From positions 28,634-92,633 of the forward strand of contig DASXAA010000168.1 of NCBI GenBank assembly GCA_036407035.1: a DNA stretch of 64,000 bases, given 5' to 3'. This document shows, piece after piece, positions 31,681 to 42,018 of the stretch. This stretch comes from JACVRW01 sp036407035 (GTDB lineage: Bacteria; Actinomycetota; Thermoleophilia; Solirubrobacterales; Thermoleophilaceae). Positions within the stretch are counted from its first letter, which is position 1. Every line of letters begins with the position of its first letter. Below the pieces are notes generated by a model. It ran no database searches and was not told where the DNA came from. It saw only the letters and a list, made by a program, of their open reading frames with translations. A program made the translations under genes and the position numbers.

Positions 31681-34600
31681 CTACGCTGCCGGCCGGGCGC
31701 CGATCTCGTGCTCGGGATCCTGCTTGCCCGAGAGCCTGCGCGAGATCACGCGCGACACGCCGTCGCCGCCCATGCTGACGCCGTAGAGGGTGTCGGCGGC
31801 GTCCATCGTCCGCTTCTGGTGCGTGACGACGATGAACTGCGCACGGTCGGCGTAGCCGCGCACGAGCTGGAGGAAGCGGTCGATGTTGATGTCGTCGAGC
31901 GCGGCCTCGACCTCGTCGAGGATGTAGAACGGGCACGGCCGCGCCAGGAACACGGCGAACATGAACGCGAGCGCGACGAGCGACTTCTCGCCGCCCGACA
32001 GGAGCGACAGCCGCTTGGTGGACTTGCCGGGCGGGGTCACCTCGATCTCCACGCCCGCCTCCGGCTGCTCGTCCTCGTCCTCCTCCGGCACGGCGGCGCC
32101 ATCCGGCAGCTCCTCTCCGCCGACGACCGGCCGCGGGCCCTGCTCGGGGTGGACGAGCCTGAGTTGGCCGCGGCCGCCGGGGAAGAGGTGCTCCACGACC
32201 TCTGAGAAGTTGCGTGCGGCCGCCTCGAAGGTCTCCTCGAAGCTCTCCCTGATGCGCCGGTCGGTCTCCTTGATCAGCCGCTCGAGCTCGGCGAGCGCCG
32301 CCTCCAGGTCGGTGCGCTGGGCCTCGAGCTCCTCGACGTGCTGGACGGCCTCCTCGTACTCCCGCTTGGCGAGCGGGTTCACCGGGCCGAGCTGCTCCCG
32401 GCGCCGCTGCAAGCGCTCCACGCGCGCCTCGAGCGCCTCGCGCTGCTCCTGGTCGAGCTCCTCCGCAGCCGGGTCCGGCGCGAGCCCGAGCCGCCCGGCG
32501 ATCTCGCCGAGCTCCCGCTCGACCTCGGCGGCCGTGTCCCGCACCTGCTGAGCGCCCACCTCGGCGCCCGTGACCGCCTCGCTGGCGCGCCGCAGCCGCC
32601 CCTGGAGCTCCGCCTCCTCGTGCGCGAACGCGCGCAGCGCGACCGCCGCCTCCTCTCCCGCCTCGGCGCCCGCCTCGAGCTCGGCGACGAGCGCGTCGCG
32701 GCGCGCGGCCACCGCGGCCGCGGCGGACTCCAGCGCCACCGAGGCGCGCTCGGCGTCGCGCCCGAGCGCGTCGTCGTGCAGCATCCCCGCCCGCAGGGAC
32801 TCGATCGTGCGCGCGCGCTCGTCCCGCTCGCGCTCGATGCGCTCCTCGAGCCGCCGCTCCGCCCGCAGATCGGCCTCCAGCTCGGCGCGCCGCACCGCCC
32901 CGGGGCCCTGGTCGGGCGCCTCGCGGCGGCGCGCGATCAGCCACTCGGCGCGGGCCTCGGCGTCGGCGGCCTCGGCCGCCTCTCGCATCGCGCCGCGCAG
33001 CGCGGACTCGGCCTCGTCGCGCCCGAGGTCCGCCGCGGCGACCGCCTCGGCAGCGCGCTCCGACTCAGCCCGCGCGCCGGCCTCGTCGCGGACCGCGGCC
33101 TCCGTGGCGGCGACCAGCTCCTCGCGCCGCGCCCGCTCCTCTAGTACCCGCTCGCCGCCGCCGGCCGGCGCCTGCACGAGCTCGCCGCGGGCGGCGTCGA
33201 GCAGCCGGCCGCCGTGGGTGACGGCGACGCCGTCGAAGTCCGCCGCGATCGCGTCGAGCGACTCCACGACCCATACGCCTCCGAGCAGGCGCTCGACCAG
33301 GTCGCGGCGCCCCTCGGACGCGCGCACGTGCCCGAGCAGGGGCTCGGCGCCCGGCGCCGGCGCGCTGCCCGCCGCACGCCCGCGGGCGCGCGCGGCCACG
33401 AGCGCGGTCGCGCCGGAGTCGCCCGCGCGGTCGAGCAGCCGCTCGCCCTCCTGCAGGTCGCCCACCAGCGCGGCCGACAGCCGCGGCCCGAGCGCCGCGG
33501 AGAGCGCGTGCTCGTAGCCGGGGTCGACCCGAAGCTCGTGCGCCAGCGCCGGCGCGTCCTCCGGCGCCCCGCCGGCGCCGCGCAGGAACTGGTTGACAGC
33601 CGCCAGCTCGGCGCCCACCTGGGCCGCCCGCCTGCGGCTCGCCTCGACCGCCCGCTCGGCCTCCCGGCGGCCCTGCCGCGCCGCTTCGGCGGCGCGCTCG
33701 GCCTCTTCCAGCGCGGCGCGCCGTGTGGCCACCGCCTGATCCAGCTCGCCCCGCCGGCGCACCGCTCGGTCGTGCTCGGTCTCGAGCCCGGCGAGCTCCT
33801 CGCGCAGCCGCTCCTCGCGCTCCGCGTCGAGCCGCTCGAGCTCGCGCCCGAGCGCCCTGAGCCGGTCGGAGGGCGCGAGCGCGTCCCACGCCTCGCGGTC
33901 CTGGTCGGCCTCCGGCGGCCGCGGCAGCTCCGCGTCCGCGACGCGGTCGCCCTCGGCGGCGAGGTCCGCCGCGGCCTGCGCCTCGAGCAGCTCGAGCTGG
34001 CGCAGCCGCCGCTCCCGCCGCTCTGCCGCCGCGCTCGCCTGCTCGCGGGCGCGCTCCAGCCGCATCGCGATCCGCTCGGCAGCCGATCGCGCCGCGTACG
34101 CGCGGCCCTGGAGCCGCTCCCGCTCGCGGCTCTGGCGCGCGAACGCCTCCTCGGCCTCCTCGCGCCGGCGCGCCACGTCGGTCAGCAGCCGCTCCGTCTC
34201 GTCGCGCTCCGCGCGGGCGCCCTGCGCGCGCTCCTCGGCGCCGGCCAGCTCGGCCCGCACGGCACGGCTGTGGTCGCGGACGAGCTCGAAGCGCGCCTCG
34301 AGCGTCTGCCGCTCGAGCCGCTCGTGCAGCTCGGCGGCCTCCGCCTGCCGCTTCAGCGGCCGCAGCCGCGAACGCGCCTCGCGCTCCACGTCGAGCGCCC
34401 GCGACAGGTTCTCCTCGGTGCGCTCGAGCTTCAGCTGCGCCCGCCGACGGCGCTTGCGGTGCTTGCCGAGCCCCGCGGCCTCCTCGATCAGGAGGCGCCG
34501 CTCGCGCGGCCGCGACAGCACGATCTGCTCGACCTTGCCCTGCGAGACGACCGAGTGCATCTCCTTGCCGAGCCCCGAGTCGGACAGCACCTCGATCACG

Positions 34601-34968
34601 TCGACCAGCCGGCAGCGGGCGCCGTTCAGCCGGTACTCGCCCTCGCCGTCGCGGTCGAGCCTGCGGACGATCGAGATCTCGGCGAACTCGACGGCAAGAC
34701 GGTTGTCGTGGTTGTCGATCACGACCTCGACCTCTGCCGCGCCGGAGCCGCCGACCCCGTGTCCGCCCGCGAAGATCACGTCCTTCATCACCTGGCCGCG
34801 CACGGCCAGCGGGCTCTGCTCGCCGAGCGCCCACAGCACCGCGTCCGTGATGTTCGACTTGCCGGAGCCGTTCGGGCCCACGATCACGGACACGCCCGGC
34901 CCGAACTCCAGCTTGGTCCGGTTCGGGAAGGACTTGAAGCCCTTCATCGAGATCGACTTGAGATGCAT
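31681..34968 (-). CDS. smc: Chromosome segregation ATPase SMC
   Basis: 1095 residues, slightly short for SMC (about 1150-1190). The N-terminal head has Walker A GPNGSGKSN (32-40). Two long coiled coils flank a hinge at about 480-640. The C-terminal head has the ABC signature LSGGEKSLVAL and Walker B FYILDEVEAALDD. SMC with ScpA/B compacts and separates chromosomes; scpA/B are not here. The ATG shares one base with the rnc stop (TGATG). Confidence 0.97.
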   Translation of the reverse strand: MHLKSISMKGFKSFPNRTKLEFGPGVSVIVGPNGSGKSNITDAVLWALGEQSPLAVRGQVMKDVIFAGGHGVGGSGAAEVEVVIDNHDNRLAVEFAEISIVRRLDRDGEGEYRLNGARCRLVDVIEVLSDSGLGKEMHSVVSQGKVEQIVLSRPRERRLLIEEAAGLGKHRKRRRRAQLKLERTEENLSRALDVEREARSRLRPLKRQAEAAELHERLERQTLEARFELVRDHSRAVRAELAGAEERAQGARAERDETERLLTDVARRREEAEEAFARQSRERERLQGRAYAARSAAERIAMRLERAREQASAAAERRERRLRQLELLEAQAAADLAAEGDRVADAELPRPPEADQDREAWDALAPSDRLRALGRELERLDAEREERLREELAGLETEHDRAVRRRGELDQAVATRRAALEEAERAAEAARQGRREAERAVEASRRRAAQVGAELAAVNQFLRGAGGAPEDAPALAHELRVDPGYEHALSAALGPRLSAALVGDLQEGERLLDRAGDSGATALVAARARGRAAGSAPAPGAEPLLGHVRASEGRRDLVERLLGGVWVVESLDAIAADFDGVAVTHGGRLLDAARGELVQAPAGGGERVLEERARREELVAATEAAVRDEAGARAESERAAEAVAAADLGRDEAESALRGAMREAAEAADAEARAEWLIARRREAPDQGPGAVRRAELEADLRAERRLEERIERERDERARTIESLRAGMLHDDALGRDAERASVALESAAAAVAARRDALVAELEAGAEAGEEAAVALRAFAHEEAELQGRLRRASEAVTGAEVGAQQVRDTAAEVERELGEIAGRLGLAPDPAAEELDQEQREALEARVERLQRRREQLGPVNPLAKREYEEAVQHVEELEAQRTDLEAALAELERLIKETDRRIRESFEETFEAAARNFSEVVEHLFPGGRGQLRLVHPEQGPRPVVGGEELPDGAAVPEEDEDEQPEAGVEIEVTPPGKSTKRLSLLSGGEKSLVALAFMFAVFLARPCPFYILDEVEAALDDINIDRFLQLVRGYADRAQFIVVTHQKRTMDAADTLYGVSMGGDGVSRVISRRLSGKQDPEHEIGARPAA

Positions 34969-35654
34969 CAGCCGGCGGCCGCGTCCAGGGTGTCGAGCGC
35001 TTGCAGCGCGGCCTCCTGCTCCGCGCTCTTCTTGGTCTTTCCCTCACCGCGGCCGAGCTCCTCCCCGGCGACCTCGGCGACGGCGACGAACGAGCGGTCG
35101 TGCGCGGGACCCAGCTCGTCGACCGTGCGGTAGGTGACGACCTCCGCGCGCCGCGCCAGGCGCTCCTGCAGCACCGACTTGTAGTCCACCGGGTGCTGCA
35201 GCGCGTCGTCGATCTCGCCCTCGAACGAGGCCACCACGGCGGGGGCGGTGCGCTCGAACCCGAAGGCCAGGTAGGAGGCGCCGATCACGGCCTCGCAGAC
35301 TGACGCCAGCACGCGCTCCGACTCGATCAGCATCTCCGCGCTGCGGCCGGTGCCGTCCGGAGCCGTGGCCCGCAGTCGGTCCGGTACCTCGAGCCCCTGC
35401 GCGACGCGGGCGCAGGAGGCGCCGCTCACCGCCTGGGCGCGCACCTTCGTCAACCGCCCCGCGCCGTGGTGCTCGAAGCGCGGGTAGAGGTGGGTGGACA
35501 CCGCGAGGCTCAGCACCACGTCCCCGAGGAACGCGAGCCGCTCGTACGACTCGTCGCGGTGCTCGACCCACGACGCGTGCGTGAAGGCCTGCCGGCGCAG
35601 GTCCTCCGGCAGCTCCCGCAGCAGCTCGGCCAGGGTCTCACGCCTCCGCGGCAT
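34968..35654 (-). CDS. rnc: Ribonuclease III with altered active site
   Basis: 228 residues: RNase III domain (about 5-150) and an intact dsRNA-binding domain (about 157-222, ending GEGKTKKSAEQEAALQAL). In the signature ERLAFLGD, E38 and D45 are kept but position 41, normally Glu, is Ala. In LASVCEAVIG the position equal to E. coli D114 is Ser118; the E117 equivalent is E121. Two of four metal-binding carboxylates are thus absent, although the fold and context (acpP-rnc-smc) are normal. Whether it still cleaves dsRNA is open. ATG 35654 overlaps acpP by 17 bases. Confidence 0.92.
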   Translation of the reverse strand: MPRRRETLAELLRELPEDLRRQAFTHASWVEHRDESYERLAFLGDVVLSLAVSTHLYPRFEHHGAGRLTKVRAQAVSGASCARVAQGLEVPDRLRATAPDGTGRSAEMLIESERVLASVCEAVIGASYLAFGFERTAPAVVASFEGEIDDALQHPVDYKSVLQERLARRAEVVTYRTVDELGPAHDRSFVAVAEVAGEELGRGEGKTKKSAEQEAALQALDTLDAAAG

Positions 35655-35886
35655 GGGCGGCTACGAAGTCCGCGGCCTGGCCGACCGTCAGGATCTTGGC
35701 CGCCTCCTCGTCGGGGATGCGGATGCCGTAGTTGTCCTCCAGCTCGACCACGAGCTCCACGAGGTCGAGCGAGTCGGCCTCGAGGTCCTCCTTGAACCGC
35801 GTGCCCTCGGAGATGCGCGACGGGTCGATCTCGAGCTCGGTCGCCAGGTGATCGCGGATGCGGTCGAGAACCTCCTCCCGGGTCAT
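35638..35886 (-). CDS. acpP: Acyl carrier protein
   Basis: 82 residues. The phosphopantetheine attachment serine is in EADSLDLVEL at about residue 39. It carries fatty acyl intermediates. It overlaps plsX at its start (ATGA) and rnc at its end. TAGCGT (35896-35901) nine bases upstream may give it an extra promoter inside plsX. Confidence 0.97.
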   Translation of the reverse strand: MTREEVLDRIRDHLATELEIDPSRISEGTRFKEDLEADSLDLVELVVELEDNYGIRIPDEEAAKILTVGQAADFVAAHAAEA

Positions 35887-36866
35887 GATCCGGCGACGCT
35901 ACCAGCGGGGACGGACCTCAAAGCCCCGGCGCTGTCGAGCGCGGCAGCCGTGCGGCCGACCATGTCCTCGTCCACCGCCCGCTGGGCGAGCCGGACCGCG
36001 CTCGCGATCCCCTTGGGCCCGAAGCTGCCGTGCGCGACCACGACCGGTTTCCGCAGCCCGAGCAGGATCGCGCCGCCGACGCCCTCGGGATCGAGTTCGT
36101 CGCGCAGCCGCTGGACCTTGCTGCGGATCAGCAGCCCGCCGACCGTCGAGACGGCGCCGGAGCGGACGGCGTCCCTGATCGCTTCGCGGAGCGCCCGGGC
36201 GGTCGCCTCCATCACCTTGAGCGCGACGTTGCCGGTGAAGCCGTCGGTGACGATCACGTCGGCGCCGGCGCCGGGGAGGTCGAAGCCCTCCACGTTCCCG
36301 ACGAAGTTCAGGCCGCCCTCGACGAGGCGATCGTGGGCCGCGAGCACGTTCGGAGTGCCCTTCCCCTGCTCCTCCCCCACGGACAGGAGGCCGACGCGCG
36401 GGCGCTCGACGCCGTAGACCGCCTCCATGAAGCAAGCGCCCATGTACGCGAATTGGACGAGGTGCTCGGGCCTCACCTCCACGCTCGCGCCGCAGTCGAG
36501 CAGCAGCACGGGCCCCGCCGGGATCGGGAGCAGCGTGGCGAGCGCGGGCCGGTGCACCCCGCGCACGCGCTTGATCTTGAGCGTCGCGGCGGCGAGCGTC
36601 GGGCCGGTGCTGCCGGCCGAGACGAGGGCGTCGGCACGGCCCTCGGCGACCGCGGCCGCGGCCTGGACGATCGACGCATCCGGCGTCGCGCGCACCGCCT
36701 TCACCGGCTCCTCGCCGCCGCGGATCGCGACCGGGGCGTCCACGGCCTCGACGCCTGCCAGCTCGCCCGCGGGGCCGTAGACGATCGCGGGCACACCGGC
36801 ACGGGCGACGCCTTCCGCCACCGCGGCCGGCCCCAGATCGGCGCCGTTCGCGTCGACGGCGATCAT
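35883..36866 (-). CDS. plsX: Phosphate acyltransferase PlsX
   Basis: 327 residues. PlsX makes acyl-phosphate from acyl-ACP, starting phospholipid synthesis. Family motifs are AVDANGADLGP at the start, DALVSAGSTGPTLAAA and VTDGFTGNVALK. It lies in the conserved rpmF-plsX-acpP-rnc-smc order and overlaps acpP by four bases, fitting its use of acyl-ACP. Confidence 0.96.
   Translation of the reverse strand: MIAVDANGADLGPAAVAEGVARAGVPAIVYGPAGELAGVEAVDAPVAIRGGEEPVKAVRATPDASIVQAAAAVAEGRADALVSAGSTGPTLAAATLKIKRVRGVHRPALATLLPIPAGPVLLLDCGASVEVRPEHLVQFAYMGACFMEAVYGVERPRVGLLSVGEEQGKGTPNVLAAHDRLVEGGLNFVGNVEGFDLPGAGADVIVTDGFTGNVALKVMEATARALREAIRDAVRSGAVSTVGGLLIRSKVQRLRDELDPEGVGGAILLGLRKPVVVAHGSFGPKGIASAVRLAQRAVDEDMVGRTAAALDSAGALRSVPAGSVAGS
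35896..35901 (-). promoter_or_regulatory. Candidate internal -10 for acpP
   Basis: Minus strand TAGCGT inside the plsX 3' end, nine bases before the acpP ATG at 35886. Confidence 0.35.
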
Positions 36867-36876
36867 GGCCTGTCTG

Positions 36877-37068
36877 CTACTCGTCGGCCTCGCCCGTCTG
36901 CACGATCACCTCGCGGCCCGCGTAGGTGCCGCAGTTCGAGCAGACGCGGTGCGGCAGTCGCGGCGCGTGGCAGCGCGGGCAGTGCACGAGGCCGGGCGCC
37001 TCGATCTTGTGCTGCGAGCGGCGCTTGTTGGTCCGCGCGTGGGACTGTCTCTGCTTGGGGACCGCCAT
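36877..37068 (-). CDS. rpmF: Ribosomal protein L32, zinc type
   Basis: 63 residues. AVPKQRQSHARTNKRRSQ is the L32 N-terminus, and two CxxC pairs (CPRC, CSNC) bind zinc. An acidic VQTGEADE tail ends it. In most bacteria yceD is directly upstream; here a plus-strand GMC oxidoreductase separates them. TACACT lies 10 bases before the ATG. Confidence 0.96.
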   Translation of the reverse strand: MAVPKQRQSHARTNKRRSQHKIEAPGLVHCPRCHAPRLPHRVCSNCGTYAGREVIVQTGEADE

Positions 37069-37078
37069 GAGCGGTGTG

Positions 37079-37084
37079 AGTGTA
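37079..37084 (-). promoter_or_regulatory. Candidate -10 for rpmF-plsX-acpP-rnc-smc
   Basis: Minus strand TACACT, 10 bases before the rpmF ATG. Its position restores a promoter to rpmF after separation from yceD. Confidence 0.45.
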
Positions 37085-37099
37085 GAGCACCAGTTCCGC

Positions 37100-37128
37100 T
37101 TGGCCGGGGGCCGGGCCGGGGTTAAGCT
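37100..37128 (+). promoter_or_regulatory. Sigma70-type promoter of the GMC oxidoreductase gene
   Basis: TTGGCC (37100-37105), a 17-base spacer and TAAGCT (37123-37128). The gene also has a ribosome-binding site (GAGGAGAG) six bases before its ATG, unlike its leaderless neighbours. Confidence 0.5.
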
Positions 37129-37163
37129 CGGCCGGAGCGGGTCCCACGGGAGCGAGGAGAGAC

Positions 37164-38765
37164 ATGTACGACTACGTCATCGTCGGAGCGGGCTCGGCGG
37201 GATGCGTGCTGGCGAACCGCCTCAGCGAGGACCCCGGCGTCAGCGTGCTGCTGCTGGAGGCGGGCGGCCCCGACACGAACGACCTCGTGCACCTGCCGGC
37301 CGCCTTCTCGGCGCTCTTCCGCAGCGACCAGGACTGGGACCACTCGACCGCGTACGAGCCCTTCGCCGACGACCGCCGCATCTATCTCCCGCGCGGCAAG
37401 GTGCTGGGCGGCAGCTCGTCGATCAACGCGATGGTCTACATCCGCGGCAACCGCGCCGACTACGACGACTGGGGCCTGCCCGGCTGGTCCTACGACGACC
37501 TGCTCCCCTACTTCAAGCGCGCCGAGGACAACGAGCGCGGCGCCGGCGAGTACCACGGCGCCGGCGGCCCGCTGCCGGTCTCCGAGGGCCGCTCCCGCAA
37601 CCCCCTCTGCCAGGCGTTCCTCGACGCCGTCGCCGCCCGCGGCCTGCCCTCGAACGAGGACTTCAACGGCGCCTCCCAGGACGGCTTCGGCTGGTACCAG
37701 GTCACGCAGCGGCGTGGGGCGCGCGCGAGCGCCGCGGTCGCCTACCTGCACCCCGCGGCCGAGCGCGAGAACCTGACCGTGGAGACCCACGCCCAGGCGA
37801 TCTCGCTGCTGTTCGAGGGCGAGCGCGCCACCGGCGTGCGCTGCCTGCGGCTCGGTCAGCCGCTCGACTTCACCGCCGAGCGCGAGGTGATCGTCTCCTG
37901 CGGCTCCTACAACTCGCCGCAGCTCCTGATGCTGTCCGGCCTCGGGCGCCCCGAGGAGCTCGAGATGCTGCAGATCGAGACCGTGGCGGCGGTGCCGGAG
38001 GTCGGGCTCAACCTGCACGACCATCCGAACGCGGGCGTCGGATACCGGATGGACGACGAGCTGAGCCTGTTCGGCGCGCTCAACGACGAGAACCTGGGCC
38101 TGTTCGAGGTCGAGGGCAGCGGGCCGCTGACGTCGAACATCGCGGAGGTCGGCGGCTTCGCGCGCACGCGCGACGGCCTGGAAGCGCCGGACGTCCAGTT
38201 CCACTTCGCCCCGGCGCAGTACAACGCCGAGGGGCTCATGCCGGGCGACGGCCACGGCTTCGCGCTCGGCGCCTGCGTGCTGAAGCCGAAGAGCCGCGGG
38301 TTCGTGGCGCTGGCGTCGCCGGACCCGACCGCGAAGCCGCTGATCCTCCACAACTACCTCGAGCACCCCGACGACGTGGCGTCGCTGGTGGAGGGCATCC
38401 GGATGTCGTACGAGATCGCGCACACCGAGCCGCTCGGCGAGTACGCGACCGACGCGCTGAACGAGCCGGCGTCGCTCTCGCGCGAGGACCTGGAGGCGCA
38501 CGCGCGCCACACGATGATGACGCTCTACCACCCGGTCGGGACGTGCCGGATGGGCGCCGACGACGGCGCCGTAGTCGACACCGAGCTGCGCGTGCGCGGC
38601 GTGGAGGGCCTGCGCGTGGTCGACGCGTCCGTGATGCCGAGCGTGCCGCGCGGCAACACCAACGCGCCGACGATCGCCCTGGCCGAGCGCGCAGCGGACC
38701 TGATCCGCGGGGTCTCGCCGACGGCCGCCGAGGAGGCGGCCGCCGAGCCGGCTACTCCAGCTTGA
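37164..38765 (+). CDS. GMC-family FAD oxidoreductase (choline dehydrogenase-like)
   Basis: 533 residues. FAD-binding GAGSAGCVLANRL (8-20) and the GMC signature RGKVLGGSSSINAMVYIRG are clear. The catalytic histidine lies in YHPVGTCRMG, with a second conserved residue in PRGNTNAP. GMC enzymes oxidise alcohols; substrate is not assignable. No beta partner genes are near. It has its own promoter and ribosome-binding site, and splits the usual yceD-rpmF pair; its 3' end overlaps yceD by 14 bases. It may be a late insertion. Confidence 0.93.
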   Translation: MYDYVIVGAGSAGCVLANRLSEDPGVSVLLLEAGGPDTNDLVHLPAAFSALFRSDQDWDHSTAYEPFADDRRIYLPRGKVLGGSSSINAMVYIRGNRADYDDWGLPGWSYDDLLPYFKRAEDNERGAGEYHGAGGPLPVSEGRSRNPLCQAFLDAVAARGLPSNEDFNGASQDGFGWYQVTQRRGARASAAVAYLHPAAERENLTVETHAQAISLLFEGERATGVRCLRLGQPLDFTAEREVIVSCGSYNSPQLLMLSGLGRPEELEMLQIETVAAVPEVGLNLHDHPNAGVGYRMDDELSLFGALNDENLGLFEVEGSGPLTSNIAEVGGFARTRDGLEAPDVQFHFAPAQYNAEGLMPGDGHGFALGACVLKPKSRGFVALASPDPTAKPLILHNYLEHPDDVASLVEGIRMSYEIAHTEPLGEYATDALNEPASLSREDLEAHARHTMMTLYHPVGTCRMGADDGAVVDTELRVRGVEGLRVVDASVMPSVPRGNTNAPTIALAERAADLIRGVSPTAAEEAAAEPATPA

Positions 38766-39267
38766 GCTCGCGCAGGGCCGCCCAGCGCGGGTCCGGGGCG
38801 GCCTCGTGGGCGTGGTCGGGGCCCGCCTCGTTCAGGTTCGCGCCGCACTCGGGACACAGCCCGCGGCACTCGTCGTCGCACACGATCTGCGAGGGCAGGG
38901 CGAGTGCCAGCGCGTCCCGCGCCCAGCCGCCCACGTCGAGCTCGTCGCCGTCGAGGTAGGGGGAGCGCAGGTCGTCGCCGCCGCCCGGCTGGTCGACCTC
39001 GTAGGCATCGACGTCGACCGTGTGCCCGGCCGGCTCGAGGCAGCGCATGCAGGGGCCCTCGAGCGGCGCGCTGAACCGCAGCCGCAGCGCGTAGCCGCTG
39101 GTGGTGTGCGAGACGTCGAGCGCGGCGTTAACGGCGTGCCCGGACACCTCGTAGGACTGCCCGCCGAACTCGAACCGCCCGACGGGCACCCGCAGCTCGA
39201 GCCGCCTGCCCTCCCCCGACGAGAGCGACAGCCGGCCGAGGTCGAATATCGCGGTTCGCTGGCCCAT
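38752..39267 (-). CDS. yceD: YceD/DUF177 family protein
   Basis: 171 residues. DUF177 proteins are linked to 23S rRNA and ribosome assembly and normally sit just before rpmF. Two zinc-like cysteine sets are visible: CMRC (about 93-96) and CDDECRGLCPECG (about 131-143). ATG 39267 lies seven bases after TAACCT. Separation from rpmF by the GMC gene is unusual. Confidence 0.9.
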   Translation of the reverse strand: MGQRTAIFDLGRLSLSSGEGRRLELRVPVGRFEFGGQSYEVSGHAVNAALDVSHTTSGYALRLRFSAPLEGPCMRCLEPAGHTVDVDAYEVDQPGGGDDLRSPYLDGDELDVGGWARDALALALPSQIVCDDECRGLCPECGANLNEAGPDHAHEAAPDPRWAALRELKLE

Positions 39268-39274
39268 ACCAGCG

Positions 39275-39280
39275 AGGTTA
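39275..39280 (-). promoter_or_regulatory. Leaderless-type -10 for yceD
   Basis: Minus strand TAACCT ends seven bases before the ATG at 39267. Confidence 0.5.
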
Positions 39281-39298
39281 GCGGCGGTTTCGTCGCCC

Positions 39299-39682
39299 TC
39301 AGGCGGCCCGTTCGATCAGCTCCACGCGGTAGCCGTCGGGATCCCGGACGAACGCGATCCGCGGTCCCTCGGTGCGCCCGCCCGGCCGGTACGGAGGCTT
39401 CTCCGGCTCGATCCCCTCGGTCGCCAGCCCCTCGAGCGTGCCGTCGAGATCCTCCACGCCGAGCGCGATGTGGTTGTAGCCCGTGCCCAGGTCGTAGGAG
39501 TCGACGCCGTGGTTGTAGGTCAGCTCGAGCACCGGGTCCTCGCCCGGCAGGTTCATGAAGACGTTGGTCGCGTCGTCCCCGATCGGCATGCGGCGCGCCT
39601 CCTCGAAGCCGAGCTTCTCGTAGAAGGAGACGGAGCGGTCGATGTCGCCGATGCGGTAGCAGGTGTGGAGATAGAAGGGCAT
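39299..39682 (-). CDS. gloA: Glyoxalase I (lactoylglutathione lyase-like)
   Basis: 127 residues with one VOC domain. Metal ligands expected in glyoxalase I are visible as His5 (FYLHTCYR), Glu in VLELTYNHG, His in GYNHIALGV and Glu in YRVELIE. The pattern RIGDIDRSVSFYEKLGF is typical of GloA. The thiol used here is unknown, since many Actinobacteria lack glutathione. It has its own leaderless -10. Confidence 0.85.
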   Translation of the reverse strand: MPFYLHTCYRIGDIDRSVSFYEKLGFEEARRMPIGDDATNVFMNLPGEDPVLELTYNHGVDSYDLGTGYNHIALGVEDLDGTLEGLATEGIEPEKPPYRPGGRTEGPRIAFVRDPDGYRVELIERAA

Positions 39683-39689
39683 GGGCGGC

Positions 39690-39695
39690 AGCGTA
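39690..39695 (-). promoter_or_regulatory. Leaderless-type -10 for gloA
   Basis: Minus strand TACGCT ends seven bases before the ATG at 39682. Confidence 0.5.
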
Positions 39696-39707
39696 CCGCC
39701 GCCGCCC

Positions 39708-40336
39708 TCAGCGCCCGCGGTGGACCAGCTCGACGTTGTGGCCGTCCGGGTCGACCATCGCGGCCTCGTCCTCCGCCGGGAACGCCACGTGGATGGGCTC
39801 GCTGGGCTCGCCCTCGAGCAGTGAGAACGAGCCCGATGCGCCGAGCACCTGGACGCGGGGAGGATCGGTCGCCCTCCGCACGCGGAAGCCGGCGTATGGC
39901 GCGATCGTCTCGTAGAAGCGCTCGGACGCGTCCGGGTCGGCCACCCGGATCCAGATGTGGTCCACGAAGCCGCCCCGGCGCATGTCGTCGTGATGCAGCG
40001 CCTCGGCGCTGTTCCCGTCGGGGTCGAGCAGGAAGGAGCCGTAGTAGTCCTCGGTGTACTGGGGCCGCGGGCCGGGCGCGCCGTCGCTCTCGTACCCCGC
40101 CTGCCTGCCGACGCGCCAAAAGGCGTCCACGTGCTCGCGCGACGGCGCGACGAACCCGATGTGCAGCCGGCGCGTGACCGGGCGCTCGGGGCCCGCCTGG
40201 CCGACGCCGAAGTCGTCCCACTCGGTGAGCTCGGCGCCGGTCGAGGTCCGCTCGATGCCCAGCCTGGCGAGCACGGTGTCGTAGAAGCGCTCGGACGCCG
40301 CCCGGTCCGACGCGCCGATCGTCACGTGGTCGAACA

Positions 40337-40337
<1 letters not shown>
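39708..40337 (-). CDS. Two-domain VOC (glyoxalase/dioxygenase-like) protein
   Basis: 209 residues made of two VOC halves: about 1-125 (FDHVTIGASDRAASERFYD) and 125-209 (DHIWIRVADPDASERFYE). Such tandem VOC proteins include dioxygenases and resistance proteins. The reaction is not assignable. Its ATG shares one base with the ettA stop (TGATG). Confidence 0.85.
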
Positions 40338-41992
<1,655 letters not shown>

Positions 41993-42001
41993 CGGCGTCC
42001 G

Positions 42002-42007
42002 AGGATA
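42002..42007 (-). promoter_or_regulatory. Leaderless-type -10 for ettA
   Basis: Minus strand TATCCT, nine bases before the ATG at 41992. Confidence 0.45.
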
Positions 42008-42018
42008 GAGGCGCGCGC

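Noticed and set aside
33214..35133. Long plus-strand open frame opposite smc and rnc
   Set aside because: It is the antisense of clear smc/rnc genes; composition (Leu/Arg/His/Val-rich) is typical of GC-rich shadow frames and matches no family.
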